In this document: in pieces, positions 42,218 through 50,171 of the stretch | Layout: each line of letters begins with the position of its first letter | Position numbering within the stretch: position 1 is the first letter of the stretch | Assembly (NCBI GenBank): GCA_033852075.1 | Contig: JAWSVC010000033.1 | Span: 1-64,000 of the forward strand | DNA: 64,000 nucleotides | Origin: QZLE01 sp033852075 | GTDB taxonomy: Bacteria > Pseudomonadota > Gammaproteobacteria > QZLD01 | Direction of reading: 5' to 3' | Position numbers and translations under genes: made by a program | Notes under the pieces: model-generated | Databases searched by the model: none | The model's input: only the letters and a program-made list of their open reading frames with translations | What the model was told of the DNA's origin: nothing

Positions 42218-43189
42218 TTGGATATAAGGCAGATTCAGAGTGTTGTAGAGCAGGATATGGTTGCAGTCAATGCGGCAATTAAAAAACACCTGCAGTCAGA
42301 TATTGAGCTGATTAACGATATTGGTAGTTATATTATAGAAGGTGGTGGTAAGCGTTTGCGTCCTATGCTTTTGCTTTTGGCTGCTAAGGCAATTGGTGAA
42401 GTGAATGAATTACACATTAATGCTGCAGCAATAATTGAGTTTATCCATACTGCTACGCTTTTACATGATGATGTTATCGATATGTCAGACCTGCGTCGCG
42501 GTAGAGAGACTGCTAATAATCTTTGGGGCGATCAAGCTGCGGTATTAGTAGGTGATTTTTTATATTCTCGTGCATTTCAGATGATGGTTCAGATAGGTGA
42601 TATGCGTGTTATGCAGATTCTTGCCGATGCAACTAATACTATTGCAGAAGGGGAAGTGCTGCAGTTGATGAATCAAAAAAGCATAGATGTTACGCATAAT
42701 AGTTGTCTTGAAGTTGTTAAGAGAAAAACTGCTAAATTATTTGAGGCAGCAGGTGAGCTTGGGGTGCTGTTGACTGGAGCTTCTGAAATTGAGCAAAAAG
42801 GTATGGCTGATTATGGAATGCACCTAGGTATTGCCTTTCAGCTTATTGATGACGTGCTTGATTATTCCGCAGATGAGAAAGAATTAGGTAAGCAGATAGG
42901 CGATGATATATCTGAAGGAAAGGTTACTTTGCCATTTCTTTACGCTATGGAAGAGGTCTCTGCCGGTGATAGAGCCGTAATGGTAAATGCAATTGAAACA
43001 AAGGGCGTGAGTACGGACGTTGAATCAATAGCTGAAATTATAGGGAAGACTAATGCCTTGACGCGAGTAATGGATCTTGCTCATGAGCATGTTTCTATAG
43101 CTAAAAATGCCTTAAGTATATTTGAAAAATCACCTGAATTTGACGTATTAGAACTCGTTGCTGATTTTGCGTTGGCTAGAAGCAAATAG
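42218..43189 (+). CDS. ispB: Polyprenyl (octaprenyl) diphosphate synthase
   Basis: Makes the quinone side chain from FPP and IPP. The 323-residue protein has both Asp-rich motifs, DDVIDMSDLRRG near 85 and LIDDVLDYSADEKELGK near 210, and the GGKRLRPMLLLLAAKA block. The start is TTG at 42218, after ACGGAAAATCAG; the next Met is codon 14, which would remove the conserved IRQIQSVVEQDM. A nearby ATG at 42199 runs into a stop. The ribosomal genes rplU/rpmA, its frequent neighbours, are absent. Confidence 0.93.
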   Translation: MDIRQIQSVVEQDMVAVNAAIKKHLQSDIELINDIGSYIIEGGGKRLRPMLLLLAAKAIGEVNELHINAAAIIEFIHTATLLHDDVIDMSDLRRGRETANNLWGDQAAVLVGDFLYSRAFQMMVQIGDMRVMQILADATNTIAEGEVLQLMNQKSIDVTHNSCLEVVKRKTAKLFEAAGELGVLLTGASEIEQKGMADYGMHLGIAFQLIDDVLDYSADEKELGKQIGDDISEGKVTLPFLYAMEEVSAGDRAVMVNAIETKGVSTDVESIAEIIGKTNALTRVMDLAHEHVSIAKNALSIFEKSPEFDVLELVADFALARSK

Positions 43190-43365
43190 GTTGTTGATAG
43201 TTATCTGGTTACCCAAACTCCAACCAGTTCAAATTTTCATCCAATATTAATGTTTGTATCTGGAATTATTAGTATAAATATCCTTTACTTTAATTGAGTC
43301 GTCACGTTCTTTATGGATTGAGGGCGAATTGATTAAATGATGTATTTATATGGAATATATATCTT

Positions 43366-45309
43366 GTGACTCTTGATCAACTAATATTGGCAATGTTGGC
43401 GGAAGCAGTATTCTTACTTCTGCTATGGTTATTTTATTCCGTTTACCGTATTAGAAAACTAAAAGGTAAATCAGGTGAAAAGGTTGTTATTAAAGAGGTT
43501 ACCAAAGAAGTAACCAAGGAAGTTAAATCTGATGTTGAGATTCCAACCTACCTTACCTTTCTAAATCAAGCAATGCTTGCTACTGAATTGCGTCTTGAGG
43601 AAGAGCAAGGTGCAAAAGAGGATGAGTCTGAAGAAGATAATTTTGATCTTGGTGGAAATTATAGCAATCCACTAGAGTTGCGTTTGGCATTTATTCGTTC
43701 TGAAATTAGTGCGATAGAGGCATCTGGTGAGGATGGTGGAGCATATTGGAGTAGCCAAGAAGCAAGCCTCAAAGAGATCTTAGAAAGTATGCCGACGTTG
43801 GCGGCCGAGCAACCTGAAGAGGTTGTTGAGGGAAAAACTGAAACGGCTGATTTGGGTGATATCGATGCTATTAAAACGGAACTAAGTGAGCTAAAACAGC
43901 AGGCGCAAGCGTTAGAACAATATAAAACCTTGTTCTATGGTTTGGCTAGTAAATTAAAAGATACATCTGAAGCGGCGAGGCCAATTGCAGAGCAATTGGA
44001 ATCGGTAAAGTCTCAGTTAGAGGATGCGACTTCAGTAGAAACCCTTGCTTCAAGCTATGAGGATGAATATCAAAAGTTAAAGGCTTTGTTGGATGGTATT
44101 GGTGAGGGTGAGTTAGATGATATAACTCGTGAAAAGCTTAAAAAAATGCTTGATATGCGAACCCAAAGGCCAAAAGAGAAGGTTGTTTATGTTGATAAGG
44201 CAGAGCACAAGGTAAGGCATGAGGTAGATAAAATTAAGCAAGCTTCGGCGCAGCAGCAAGGGATTATATCTGAGCTTCAGGCTATGCTTGAGATGAGTGA
44301 AGATGAAGGTATGAAAGGGGAGTTTTTATCTCGAGTAAATGCTCTGGAGTCTGCTTTATCAGAATCTAAAATGTGTATCGAGGTTTTGGAAGGGGAAAAC
44401 CAAAGCAGGCAAGAGCAGTTGGAGGATTTGCTATTAACTCTTGATGATTTAACTGCAAAGGCAGAACGTTTGGAAGAAATCGAAAGTGGGGGTGGTCAGG
44501 GAGCGGAATCATCTGTAGAGCAAGAAGAGGTTGATCCTGATGACTTGTTGGCTCAAGTTCAACAGTCGGCCGGGGTTGAGAAAGGTGATGAGTCTGATTA
44601 TAGCGATGAAAAGGTTGAATTAGAGCGGGAGAGGATAGGGGTAAAACGGCAGTTGGAAGCTATCACGGAAGAGAAGCAAGAGTTGGCAGAGCAATTGCGA
44701 GAGCAGCAAGAAAAAGTTTCAGAGTTACAAAATATAATTGCCAAATATAGTCATGAGACAGGTGATGTAATGAATGCAGTGGTAACTCTTGAAGATGAAA
44801 ATGACCGTTTGATGGAAGAGGTTGATCAGATTCGTCATGAAAAAGAAGAGCTTGAGGCTCGAATGAATGGGCCTCAGGATGAAGAATTATCCGGACAACA
44901 GGATGTGGATCCTGATGATATAGATGCTTTGCTTGCAGGGGCAGGAGATATCCTTAATGAGATACATGAAGAAGATCTGGCTAACGAGCAGGCTAAGAAT
45001 AGGGATGAAGAGGAATTTAAGCAGGTATCAGAATACATAAATAAAGAGATAGATAATGAGGTTGATGAGCTTGAGCGCCAGAATCAAGATCTAAATGAAG
45101 AGTTAACACAATCCAAAGGGGCTCTGGACTCAAAACATGAAGAGTTGGAAAAGGCCTTGGAGGAATTTAATCAGAAACAAGAAGAATTAGAAAAAGCTCA
45201 GTCTGAACTTCAGGTTATGAAGGAGGAGATTGAGGAAAAAGATACATTGTATGAGCGCCTGAAAAAAGAATATACCGAAATGGAGCTGGTCTTAGAAATG
45301 AAAGTGTAG
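43366..45309 (+). CDS. Membrane-anchored acidic coiled-coil protein, unknown
   Basis: 647 residues from a GTG (an in-frame ATG at codon 10 is the alternative). Residues about 4-24 form one membrane helix (AMLAEAVFLLLLWLFYSVY), followed by a basic stop-transfer. The rest is strongly acidic and mostly heptad coiled coil, with long Glu/Gln/Leu runs at about 180-260, 290-380, 410-510 and 550-647. A short motif occurs twice: EVDPDDLLAQVQQ at 388-400 and DVDPDDIDALLAG at 513-525, resembling the DEIDALL peptide known from FliM-like CheY-binding tails. No enzyme domain seen. A structural or scaffold role at the inner membrane is a guess. Confidence 0.65.
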   Translation: MTLDQLILAMLAEAVFLLLLWLFYSVYRIRKLKGKSGEKVVIKEVTKEVTKEVKSDVEIPTYLTFLNQAMLATELRLEEEQGAKEDESEEDNFDLGGNYSNPLELRLAFIRSEISAIEASGEDGGAYWSSQEASLKEILESMPTLAAEQPEEVVEGKTETADLGDIDAIKTELSELKQQAQALEQYKTLFYGLASKLKDTSEAARPIAEQLESVKSQLEDATSVETLASSYEDEYQKLKALLDGIGEGELDDITREKLKKMLDMRTQRPKEKVVYVDKAEHKVRHEVDKIKQASAQQQGIISELQAMLEMSEDEGMKGEFLSRVNALESALSESKMCIEVLEGENQSRQEQLEDLLLTLDDLTAKAERLEEIESGGGQGAESSVEQEEVDPDDLLAQVQQSAGVEKGDESDYSDEKVELERERIGVKRQLEAITEEKQELAEQLREQQEKVSELQNIIAKYSHETGDVMNAVVTLEDENDRLMEEVDQIRHEKEELEARMNGPQDEELSGQQDVDPDDIDALLAGAGDILNEIHEEDLANEQAKNRDEEEFKQVSEYINKEIDNEVDELERQNQDLNEELTQSKGALDSKHEELEKALEEFNQKQEELEKAQSELQVMKEEIEEKDTLYERLKKEYTEMELVLEMKV

Positions 45310-45322
45310 GATATTTCCTACA
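45305..45322 (+). promoter_or_regulatory. GacA/UvrY-type upstream activating palindrome
   Basis: TGTAGG-ATATTT-CCTACA has the 6-6-6 layout of the GacA box (TGTAAG-N6-CTTACA), differing by one symmetric base in each arm. Its centre is about 66 bp upstream of the predicted start of the small RNA, as at GacA-activated rsm promoters. It overlaps the stop codon of the coiled-coil gene. Confidence 0.7.
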
Positions 45323-45343
45323 CAACAAATATCTAAAGTCTTA

Positions 45344-45372
45344 TTGTTGAATTGAGCACTTATGTCCATAAT
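45344..45372 (+). promoter_or_regulatory. Sigma-70 promoter of the RsmY/Z-like RNA
   Basis: TTGTTG (45344-45349), a spacer of exactly 17 bases and CATAAT (45367-45372) predict a start at about 45379-45381, just before the first hairpin. Confidence 0.65.
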
Positions 45373-45379
45373 GCACACA

Positions 45380-45513
45380 TGATTTGCACAGGGAGTGCAT
45401 TCAAAGGAATAAGCCCTTAAGGATGAGGGAGTTAAGGCCAGGAGGCCGGGTCAGGAAGACCGCAATAAGGAAGTTAAACATAAAACCTCGGTTCGCCCGG
45501 GGTTTTTGTTTTT
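45380..45513 (+). ncRNA. RsmY/RsmZ/CsrB-like CsrA-sequestering small RNA
   Basis: About 130 nt without a reading frame. Four short hairpins each present GGA in the loop: TGCAC-AGGGA-GTGCA (45385-45399), CCCT-TAAGGATG-AGGG (45414-45429), GGCC-AGGA-GGCC (45436-45447) and GGTC-AGGAA-GACC (45449-45461). Further AAGGA motifs lie in single-stranded stretches at 45405-45408 and 45468-45471, making seven GGA in under 90 nt. A terminator ends it. This is the hallmark of RNAs that titrate CsrA/RsmA, usually switched on by the GacS/GacA system, whose box lies upstream. Regulation of pili, c-di-GMP and storage polymer by such a system is known elsewhere; here it is inferred. Confidence 0.8.
45482..45513 (+). 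terminator. Terminator of the small RNA
   Basis: AAACCTCGG, a short TTCGC loop, CCCGGGGTTT (9 bp with one G-T pair) followed by TTGTTTTTC. Confidence 0.8.
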
Positions 45514-45676
45514 CTGTCTGATGAAAAAATAAACTAATCCGTAAAACTTCACATTTTTGATAACTTGCCTTGCTAAGTTGAACTAACAGTCCTATATCTT
45601 TGTTAAGAGCTTATATTTATTTTAATGATTGCTTTGGGCTGTATTTTCTGGGATACAGTGGATAAAGGAGAACTAA

Positions 45677-45961
45677 ATGGCAGTTAAACCGGAAGTTGGA
45701 AATTGGTATCAAAATGAAACAGAAGACACCTTTGAGGTTGTCGCGTTTGATGTGGGTGATGATTATATTGAGATCCAATATTATGATGGTGCTGTAGAAG
45801 AGATTGACATGGATACTTGGGTTGAGATGGGGGTAACTGCGGCTGAGCCTCCAGAAGACTGGAGTGGTAGTTATGATTTGCAGCAGGAAGATTATGGTGT
45901 CGATCTAGAGCGGCATGGCGGAGATGATGACTGGCAAAATAGTATAGATAATATGGAATAA
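45677..45961 (+). CDS. Small acidic conserved protein (DUF6763-like)
   Basis: A 94-residue acidic protein (MAVKPEVGNWYQNETEDTFEVVAFD) with alternating aromatic and acidic strands and an unstructured tail ending HGGDDDWQNSIDNME. AAAGGAG precedes the start at ideal spacing. It resembles small gammaproteobacterial proteins of the DUF6763 type; no function is known. It stands alone between the small RNA and the convergent gpsA. Confidence 0.7.
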   Translation: MAVKPEVGNWYQNETEDTFEVVAFDVGDDYIEIQYYDGAVEEIDMDTWVEMGVTAAEPPEDWSGSYDLQQEDYGVDLERHGGDDDWQNSIDNME

Positions 45962-45967
45962 TATTGC

Positions 45968-46981
45968 CTATTCGGCTTTTGGGGGGCGGTTTAGCAGGTC
46001 ATTTACCGCCTCTTTCGCACACTTATTAGCATAAATTACCTTATATACTTGTTCGCATATTGGTAATTCAATATTTAGAGTTTGGCTCAGAGAATAAACT
46101 TCTTTTGCGGTACGTAGCCCTTCGATTGCTTGGCCAATCTCATTTTTGATCTCATCTAAGGATTTCCCTTGTCCTAAGCCAATTCCGAAGCGACGGTTTC
46201 GTGACTGGTTGTCGGTACATGTCAGTACCAAATCACCGACTCCGGAAAGCCCCATGAATGTTTCTACGCTGCCTCCTAATGCAACTCCTAGTCTGGTCAT
46301 TTCGCTAAGTCCGCGGGTAATTAAGCCTGCTCTTGCATTGGCTCCATAACCAAGACCATCTGAAATGCCAGCAGCAACAGCAAGAACATTTTTTATTGAG
46401 CCGCCAACCTCAACGCCAATGATATCCTGGCTGGTATAAGGTCTAAATACGCTTGATCTTAGGCAATCGGCTAGTGTGTTGGCAAAATCGTGGCTAGGCG
46501 AAGCGACGGTTACCGCGGTTGGCAGTCCGCTAGCTACCTCTTTTGCAAAATTTGGCCCTGATATTACTGCGGGGGTAATTTGATCGCCAAGAATTTCCGC
46601 AACAGTTTGATGTAATAATCCTCCTGATGATGAATCCAGGCCCTTGGTCGCCCAGCAAATTTGTTTCTTGTTGCGGATAACATCTGTATATTTTGTCAGT
46701 GTATCTCTGAAGGCTGAACTGGGGATTACTAAAAGGAGTATGTCGGATTGTGAAATAACCTGTTCGGCTGAGTTTATAGCGCGCAGGTTATCAGGAAACT
46801 TAATTCCAGGTAGATATTTATTATTTTCCCTGCCTTCTTCGATTTTTTGAAGTAGTTGAGAATCAATGTCCCAAATAGAAACCTGATGTTGGTTTCTAGC
46901 AAGTAACAGCCCAAGAGCACTGCCCCAGGAGCCTGCGCCAAGAATTCCAAATGATGGTTTTGTGGGGGATGCTTGGGTCAT
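45968..46981 (-). CDS. gpsA: Glycerol-3-phosphate dehydrogenase (NAD(P)+)
   Basis: Reduces dihydroxyacetone phosphate to sn-glycerol 3-phosphate for phospholipid synthesis. The 337-residue protein has the Rossmann motif ILGAGSWGSALGLLLARN, ATKGLD, SGPNFAKEVASGLPTAV, the active-site region VGGSIKNVLAVAAGISDGLGYGANARAGLITRGL and GLSGVGDLVLTCTDNQSRNRRFG. It follows secB after 96 bases, the conserved yibN-(grxC)-secB-gpsA order, with grxC missing. Confidence 0.96.
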   Translation of the reverse strand: MTQASPTKPSFGILGAGSWGSALGLLLARNQHQVSIWDIDSQLLQKIEEGRENNKYLPGIKFPDNLRAINSAEQVISQSDILLLVIPSSAFRDTLTKYTDVIRNKKQICWATKGLDSSSGGLLHQTVAEILGDQITPAVISGPNFAKEVASGLPTAVTVASPSHDFANTLADCLRSSVFRPYTSQDIIGVEVGGSIKNVLAVAAGISDGLGYGANARAGLITRGLSEMTRLGVALGGSVETFMGLSGVGDLVLTCTDNQSRNRRFGIGLGQGKSLDEIKNEIGQAIEGLRTAKEVYSLSQTLNIELPICEQVYKVIYANKCAKEAVNDLLNRPPKAE

Positions 46982-47077
46982 CTTTATCTATCAGTCCGTG
47001 AACTATAGGTTTGCTGCAATGGTATAAATGAAAAACGCAGCAAACCCCAGTTATTAAATATTAAAAGAAAAGAGCGT

Positions 47078-47551
47078 TTAGTGTTTAATGTTGTTTGTAT
47101 CTGCTTTGGCTGCTTGTTGTTGCTGAACGTGTTGTGCGTATAGGGCGTTAAAGTCAACTGGTTGCAGATAGAAAGGAGGAAAGCCGCCTTTTTGAATTAG
47201 GTCAGCAATTGCTTCGCGTGCAAATGGGAATATTACGCTTGGGCAATAACTACCAAGGACGCCATCTACAGCGTTTTCTGCAAAACCATCAAGGGTAAAT
47301 ATTCCTGCTTGTTTTGCTTCGGCCAGGTATGCTGTTTTGTCACCAACTTTAACAGTTACAGTTACGCTAAGCTCAACCTCGTAATTTTTTTCATCAAGTT
47401 TGTTGGCATTATTGGATAGTTCGACATTTACTTCTGGTTTCCATTCTTCGCGATATATTTGCGGAGTATTAGGGCTTTCAAAAGAAACATCTTTGGTATA
47501 GACGCGTTGAAGCCCAAGTTGTGGGCCAGCTGGCTTTTTTTCTTCAGTCAT
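47078..47551 (-). CDS. secB: Protein-export chaperone SecB
   Basis: Tetrameric cytosolic chaperone that passes preproteins to SecA. The 157-residue protein shows LQRVYTKDVSFESPNTPQIY at the N-terminus, the EVELSVTVTVKVGDKTAYLAEAKQAGIF strands, the LGSYCPSVIFPFAREAIADLIQKGGFPPFYLQPVDFNALYAQ block, and a C-terminal tail for SecA. Second in the yibN-secB-gpsA run. Confidence 0.96.
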   Translation of the reverse strand: MTEEKKPAGPQLGLQRVYTKDVSFESPNTPQIYREEWKPEVNVELSNNANKLDEKNYEVELSVTVTVKVGDKTAYLAEAKQAGIFTLDGFAENAVDGVLGSYCPSVIFPFAREAIADLIQKGGFPPFYLQPVDFNALYAQHVQQQQAAKADTNNIKH

Positions 47552-47580
47552 TTTTAAACCTGTTTAGTTATTATTGAAAC

Positions 47581-48003
47581 TTATTTTTCTACTGGATAGT
47601 TCTCATTGGTCCAAGCGGTTAATCCGCCGCTTAGATTGGAAACGTTGTTAAAACCATGGTTTTTTAGAGTCTTGCAGCTTTTGCTGGTCTTAACACCTGT
47701 TTGGCAATAAACAATAATTTCCTTTTCTTTATGCTTAATGAGGTCGTTTATTCTTTTTTCAAGGTCTATTTCTGGAATATTTATTGCGCCTGTAATGTGG
47801 CCGTTAGCAAATTCGTTGTTGGTGCGGATGTCTAAAAAAATTGCTTGGTCGTGATTGTAGCTGTGAATGGCGGCAGAAATGCTTGTGTTTTTTGCGCCGC
47901 CGATATGCCTGGTAATTTCGGAAGTTATTAATAAAATCAGGACAATAACGAGCATCCCGAAGAGTAAAGGGTGGTTAGAAATAAATTCGATGTATTGTTG
48001 CAT
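47581..48003 (-). CDS. yibN: Membrane-anchored rhodanese-like protein YibN
   Basis: A 140-residue protein with one N-terminal membrane helix (LLFGMLVIVLILLITSEI) and a rhodanese domain: FLDIRTNNEFANGHITGAINIP and the active-site loop VYCQTGVKTSKSC with the catalytic Cys. Rhodaneses of this type move sulfane sulfur; the substrate here is unknown. It lies 29 bases upstream of secB. grxC, often between them, is absent. Confidence 0.92.
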   Translation of the reverse strand: MQQYIEFISNHPLLFGMLVIVLILLITSEITRHIGGAKNTSISAAIHSYNHDQAIFLDIRTNNEFANGHITGAINIPEIDLEKRINDLIKHKEKEIIVYCQTGVKTSKSCKTLKNHGFNNVSNLSGGLTAWTNENYPVEK

Positions 48004-48259
48004 GTGTTTTCTCTGTGAGCCTGAAAAATAATTTCCATTACTGAATTTTGCGATATTGTAAAATCAAAGCAAAAAAACGCAACGGCATGACGCTGGAATA
48101 ATAATATATCCCAGCGACAATATAAATAGATAAAGCTTCAGAATAAATCTTTTATTTGCATACATCTTTACAGCAAAGTGGCTGAAATAGATGTTTGCAA
48201 ATTATGCAAAATAACGCTTTTGAGTTGATTCGGCGCAGATAGCGTATTGTGATGCTATA

Positions 48260-48571
48260 TTATTCGCCTACAAATACGTTCTTTGCCATATTGATTAGCC
48301 CTACAGTGCGAGTGTCACCAAGGCGATAATATACCTTGTTTGCATCTTTGCGAGATGTAATGATCTCTTTGTCTCGTAATATAGCAAGATGCTGAGAAAT
48401 GTTGCTCTGAGAGGTGCCTACGTGGTCGACAATGTCTTGCACGCTTTTTTCTGTTTCGCTTAGGGTGCATAAGATCTTAAGACGTAGAGGATGAGACATC
48501 GCTCTTAGTGATCTTGATGCTTTTTCTATTTCCTCTTCCCCAGATAGTTGTAGCTCATCAAAAATCTTCAT
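48260..48571 (-). CDS. ArsR-family winged-helix regulator
   Basis: A 103-residue repressor-type protein: SLRAMSHPLRLKILCTLSETEKSVQDIVDHVGTSQSNISQHLAILRDKEIITSRKDANKVYYRL is the ArsR winged helix-turn-helix. Only one cysteine (LKILC) is present, so neither the classical metal site (CVC) nor the two-Cys persulfide sensor is obvious. AAAGGAACC precedes the start. It is separated from yibN by 256 bases without a gene and its target is not evident. Confidence 0.88.
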   Translation of the reverse strand: MKIFDELQLSGEEEIEKASRSLRAMSHPLRLKILCTLSETEKSVQDIVDHVGTSQSNISQHLAILRDKEIITSRKDANKVYYRLGDTRTVGLINMAKNVFVGE

Positions 48572-48940
48572 TTTTTTGGTTCCTTTTAATTATTAGGCCC
48601 AATTATGTCCCGGTTGGTTTAAAATAAACAGCCATTAATTTTTACTTCTTATGTTGCGGTACACTGCATCATTTAATATTTAGGAAAACAAATTTAATGT
48701 TTATGAGTTATTAATTAATTCATGAAATAATAAATTTACGATCCTGATGACGTATTATGACCTGAAAAATGAAAATTGTCCATTATTAACGATAAAAAAG
48801 TTATTGATACTTATAGGTTTGTACCATCAATTTTTATTAAAATAACTGAGGGTTAGAAATGGTTGATGAGCCAAAGATATGGCACGGGCATTCGGATAAA
48901 TAGTCGGGTATAATCTATAAAAGTTTTTTATAAGTTGCTC
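48572..48940. other. Intergenic region between the ArsR regulator and envC
   Basis: This 369-bp AT-rich divergent region must hold both promoters. A TATAAT at 48909-48914 lies 26 bases before the envC start; a matching -35 is not clear. gpmI, commonly found upstream of envC, is not here. No palindrome strong enough to call an operator. Confidence 0.4.
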
Positions 48941-50146
48941 ATGGATGTAGATGTTTTGAATGAAAATGCACTGAAAAAAAGGAACAAAGACTTATTTTTC
49001 ACGTTACGTGAATTAATATGTTCTTTGGCTTTGTGTGCAGTATTTGTGTTTCTACCAGTGGTTAATGCTGAGGCTGATGCGCAGGATAAGGCGCAGCAAT
49101 TGCAACAATTGCGAACTAGTATAAAGAGACTGCAGCAGACTCTCGAAAATGACCAGGGTGAAAAAAGTGAACTGGTAAAACAATTACGCAAGATTGAAGT
49201 TAAGGTTGGGGCGATAAGTAAAAAAGTCAGAGATCTTGATAGGAAAATAGCTGAAAAAGAAACTAAGCTTGTTAAGCTAAGAAAAGAATATGCACAGCAG
49301 TCACAGCATCTTGGGCAGCAAAAAGATATTTTATCGCAACAAGTTATTGCTGCATATGCAATGGGAAGGCAGGAATATCTTAAGCTGCTATTAAATCAAC
49401 ATGATCCTGCTACGGTCGCGCGCACTTTTGTTTATTATGATTATCTAAATTCCGCTAGAAAAGAGAAGATAGATGACGTTACTCAACGTCTGGAAAAATT
49501 AAGCGTTATAAAACGTAAAATCAATTTGCAATTAGAATCGATAGCTAAGAATAGGAAAGCACTGGAATCGGAGCAGGCTGTTTTGGTGAAATCCAAAACA
49601 GTAAGAGAAAAGCTATTGGCTGAGATTCAGGGGCGTATTAAGAAAAAGGGAAAAAAGTTAAAAGGGATGCGCCTTGATGAGAAGCAGCTTTTAAAATTGG
49701 TTCAAGAATTACAAAATGCTTTATCCGATATTCCAACGCAGTTAGACGGGGATATTAAAAAGTTAAAAGGAAAAATGAAGTTGCCGGTGCATGGTTATGT
49801 AGCGAATAAATATGGCTCTTCGCGAGGGCAAGGGTTGTCTCGCTGGAAGGGGGTATTTATAAAGGCAAAAGAAGGCGCAGATGTAACTGCGTTGTCGCAT
49901 GGACGTATAGTATTCTCCGATTGGTTTAAGGGACTTGGGTTGTTGACCATTATCGATCATGGTGATGGTTTCATGAGTCTTTATGGGCATAATCAGAGTT
50001 TGTATAAAGATGCAGGTGACTGGGTAGATGCAGGAGATGTGATTGCGTCGGTAGGAAATACAGGTGGAAATCACGATAGTGGTTTATACTTTGAGATACG
50101 GATTGATGGTAAGCCACAGAACCCGATTACTTGGTGTAAGCGTTAG
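48941..50146 (+). CDS. envC: Murein hydrolase activator EnvC
   Basis: EnvC activates the amidases AmiA/AmiB at the septum through a degenerate LytM domain. The ATG at 48941 gives 401 residues with a signal peptide (about 25-45, LCAVFVFLPVVNAEA), a long coiled coil (about 48-260) and a C-terminal LytM domain. The zinc ligands are lost: LSRWKGVFI replaces the HxxxD region and SGLYFEIR replaces HLHFEI, as expected for an activator not an enzyme. ctpA follows after 25 bases. Confidence 0.92.
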   Translation: MDVDVLNENALKKRNKDLFFTLRELICSLALCAVFVFLPVVNAEADAQDKAQQLQQLRTSIKRLQQTLENDQGEKSELVKQLRKIEVKVGAISKKVRDLDRKIAEKETKLVKLRKEYAQQSQHLGQQKDILSQQVIAAYAMGRQEYLKLLLNQHDPATVARTFVYYDYLNSARKEKIDDVTQRLEKLSVIKRKINLQLESIAKNRKALESEQAVLVKSKTVREKLLAEIQGRIKKKGKKLKGMRLDEKQLLKLVQELQNALSDIPTQLDGDIKKLKGKMKLPVHGYVANKYGSSRGQGLSRWKGVFIKAKEGADVTALSHGRIVFSDWFKGLGLLTIIDHGDGFMSLYGHNQSLYKDAGDWVDAGDVIASVGNTGGNHDSGLYFEIRIDGKPQNPITWCKR

Positions 50147-50171
50147 TGTTTTAGAAATATGGAGTTTCTGA

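Noticed and set aside
45380..45513. SRP (4.5S) RNA or 6S RNA as identity of the small RNA
   Set aside because: The conserved SRP tetraloop region and the long 6S bulged duplex are absent; the repeated GGA loops fit CsrA-binding RNAs.
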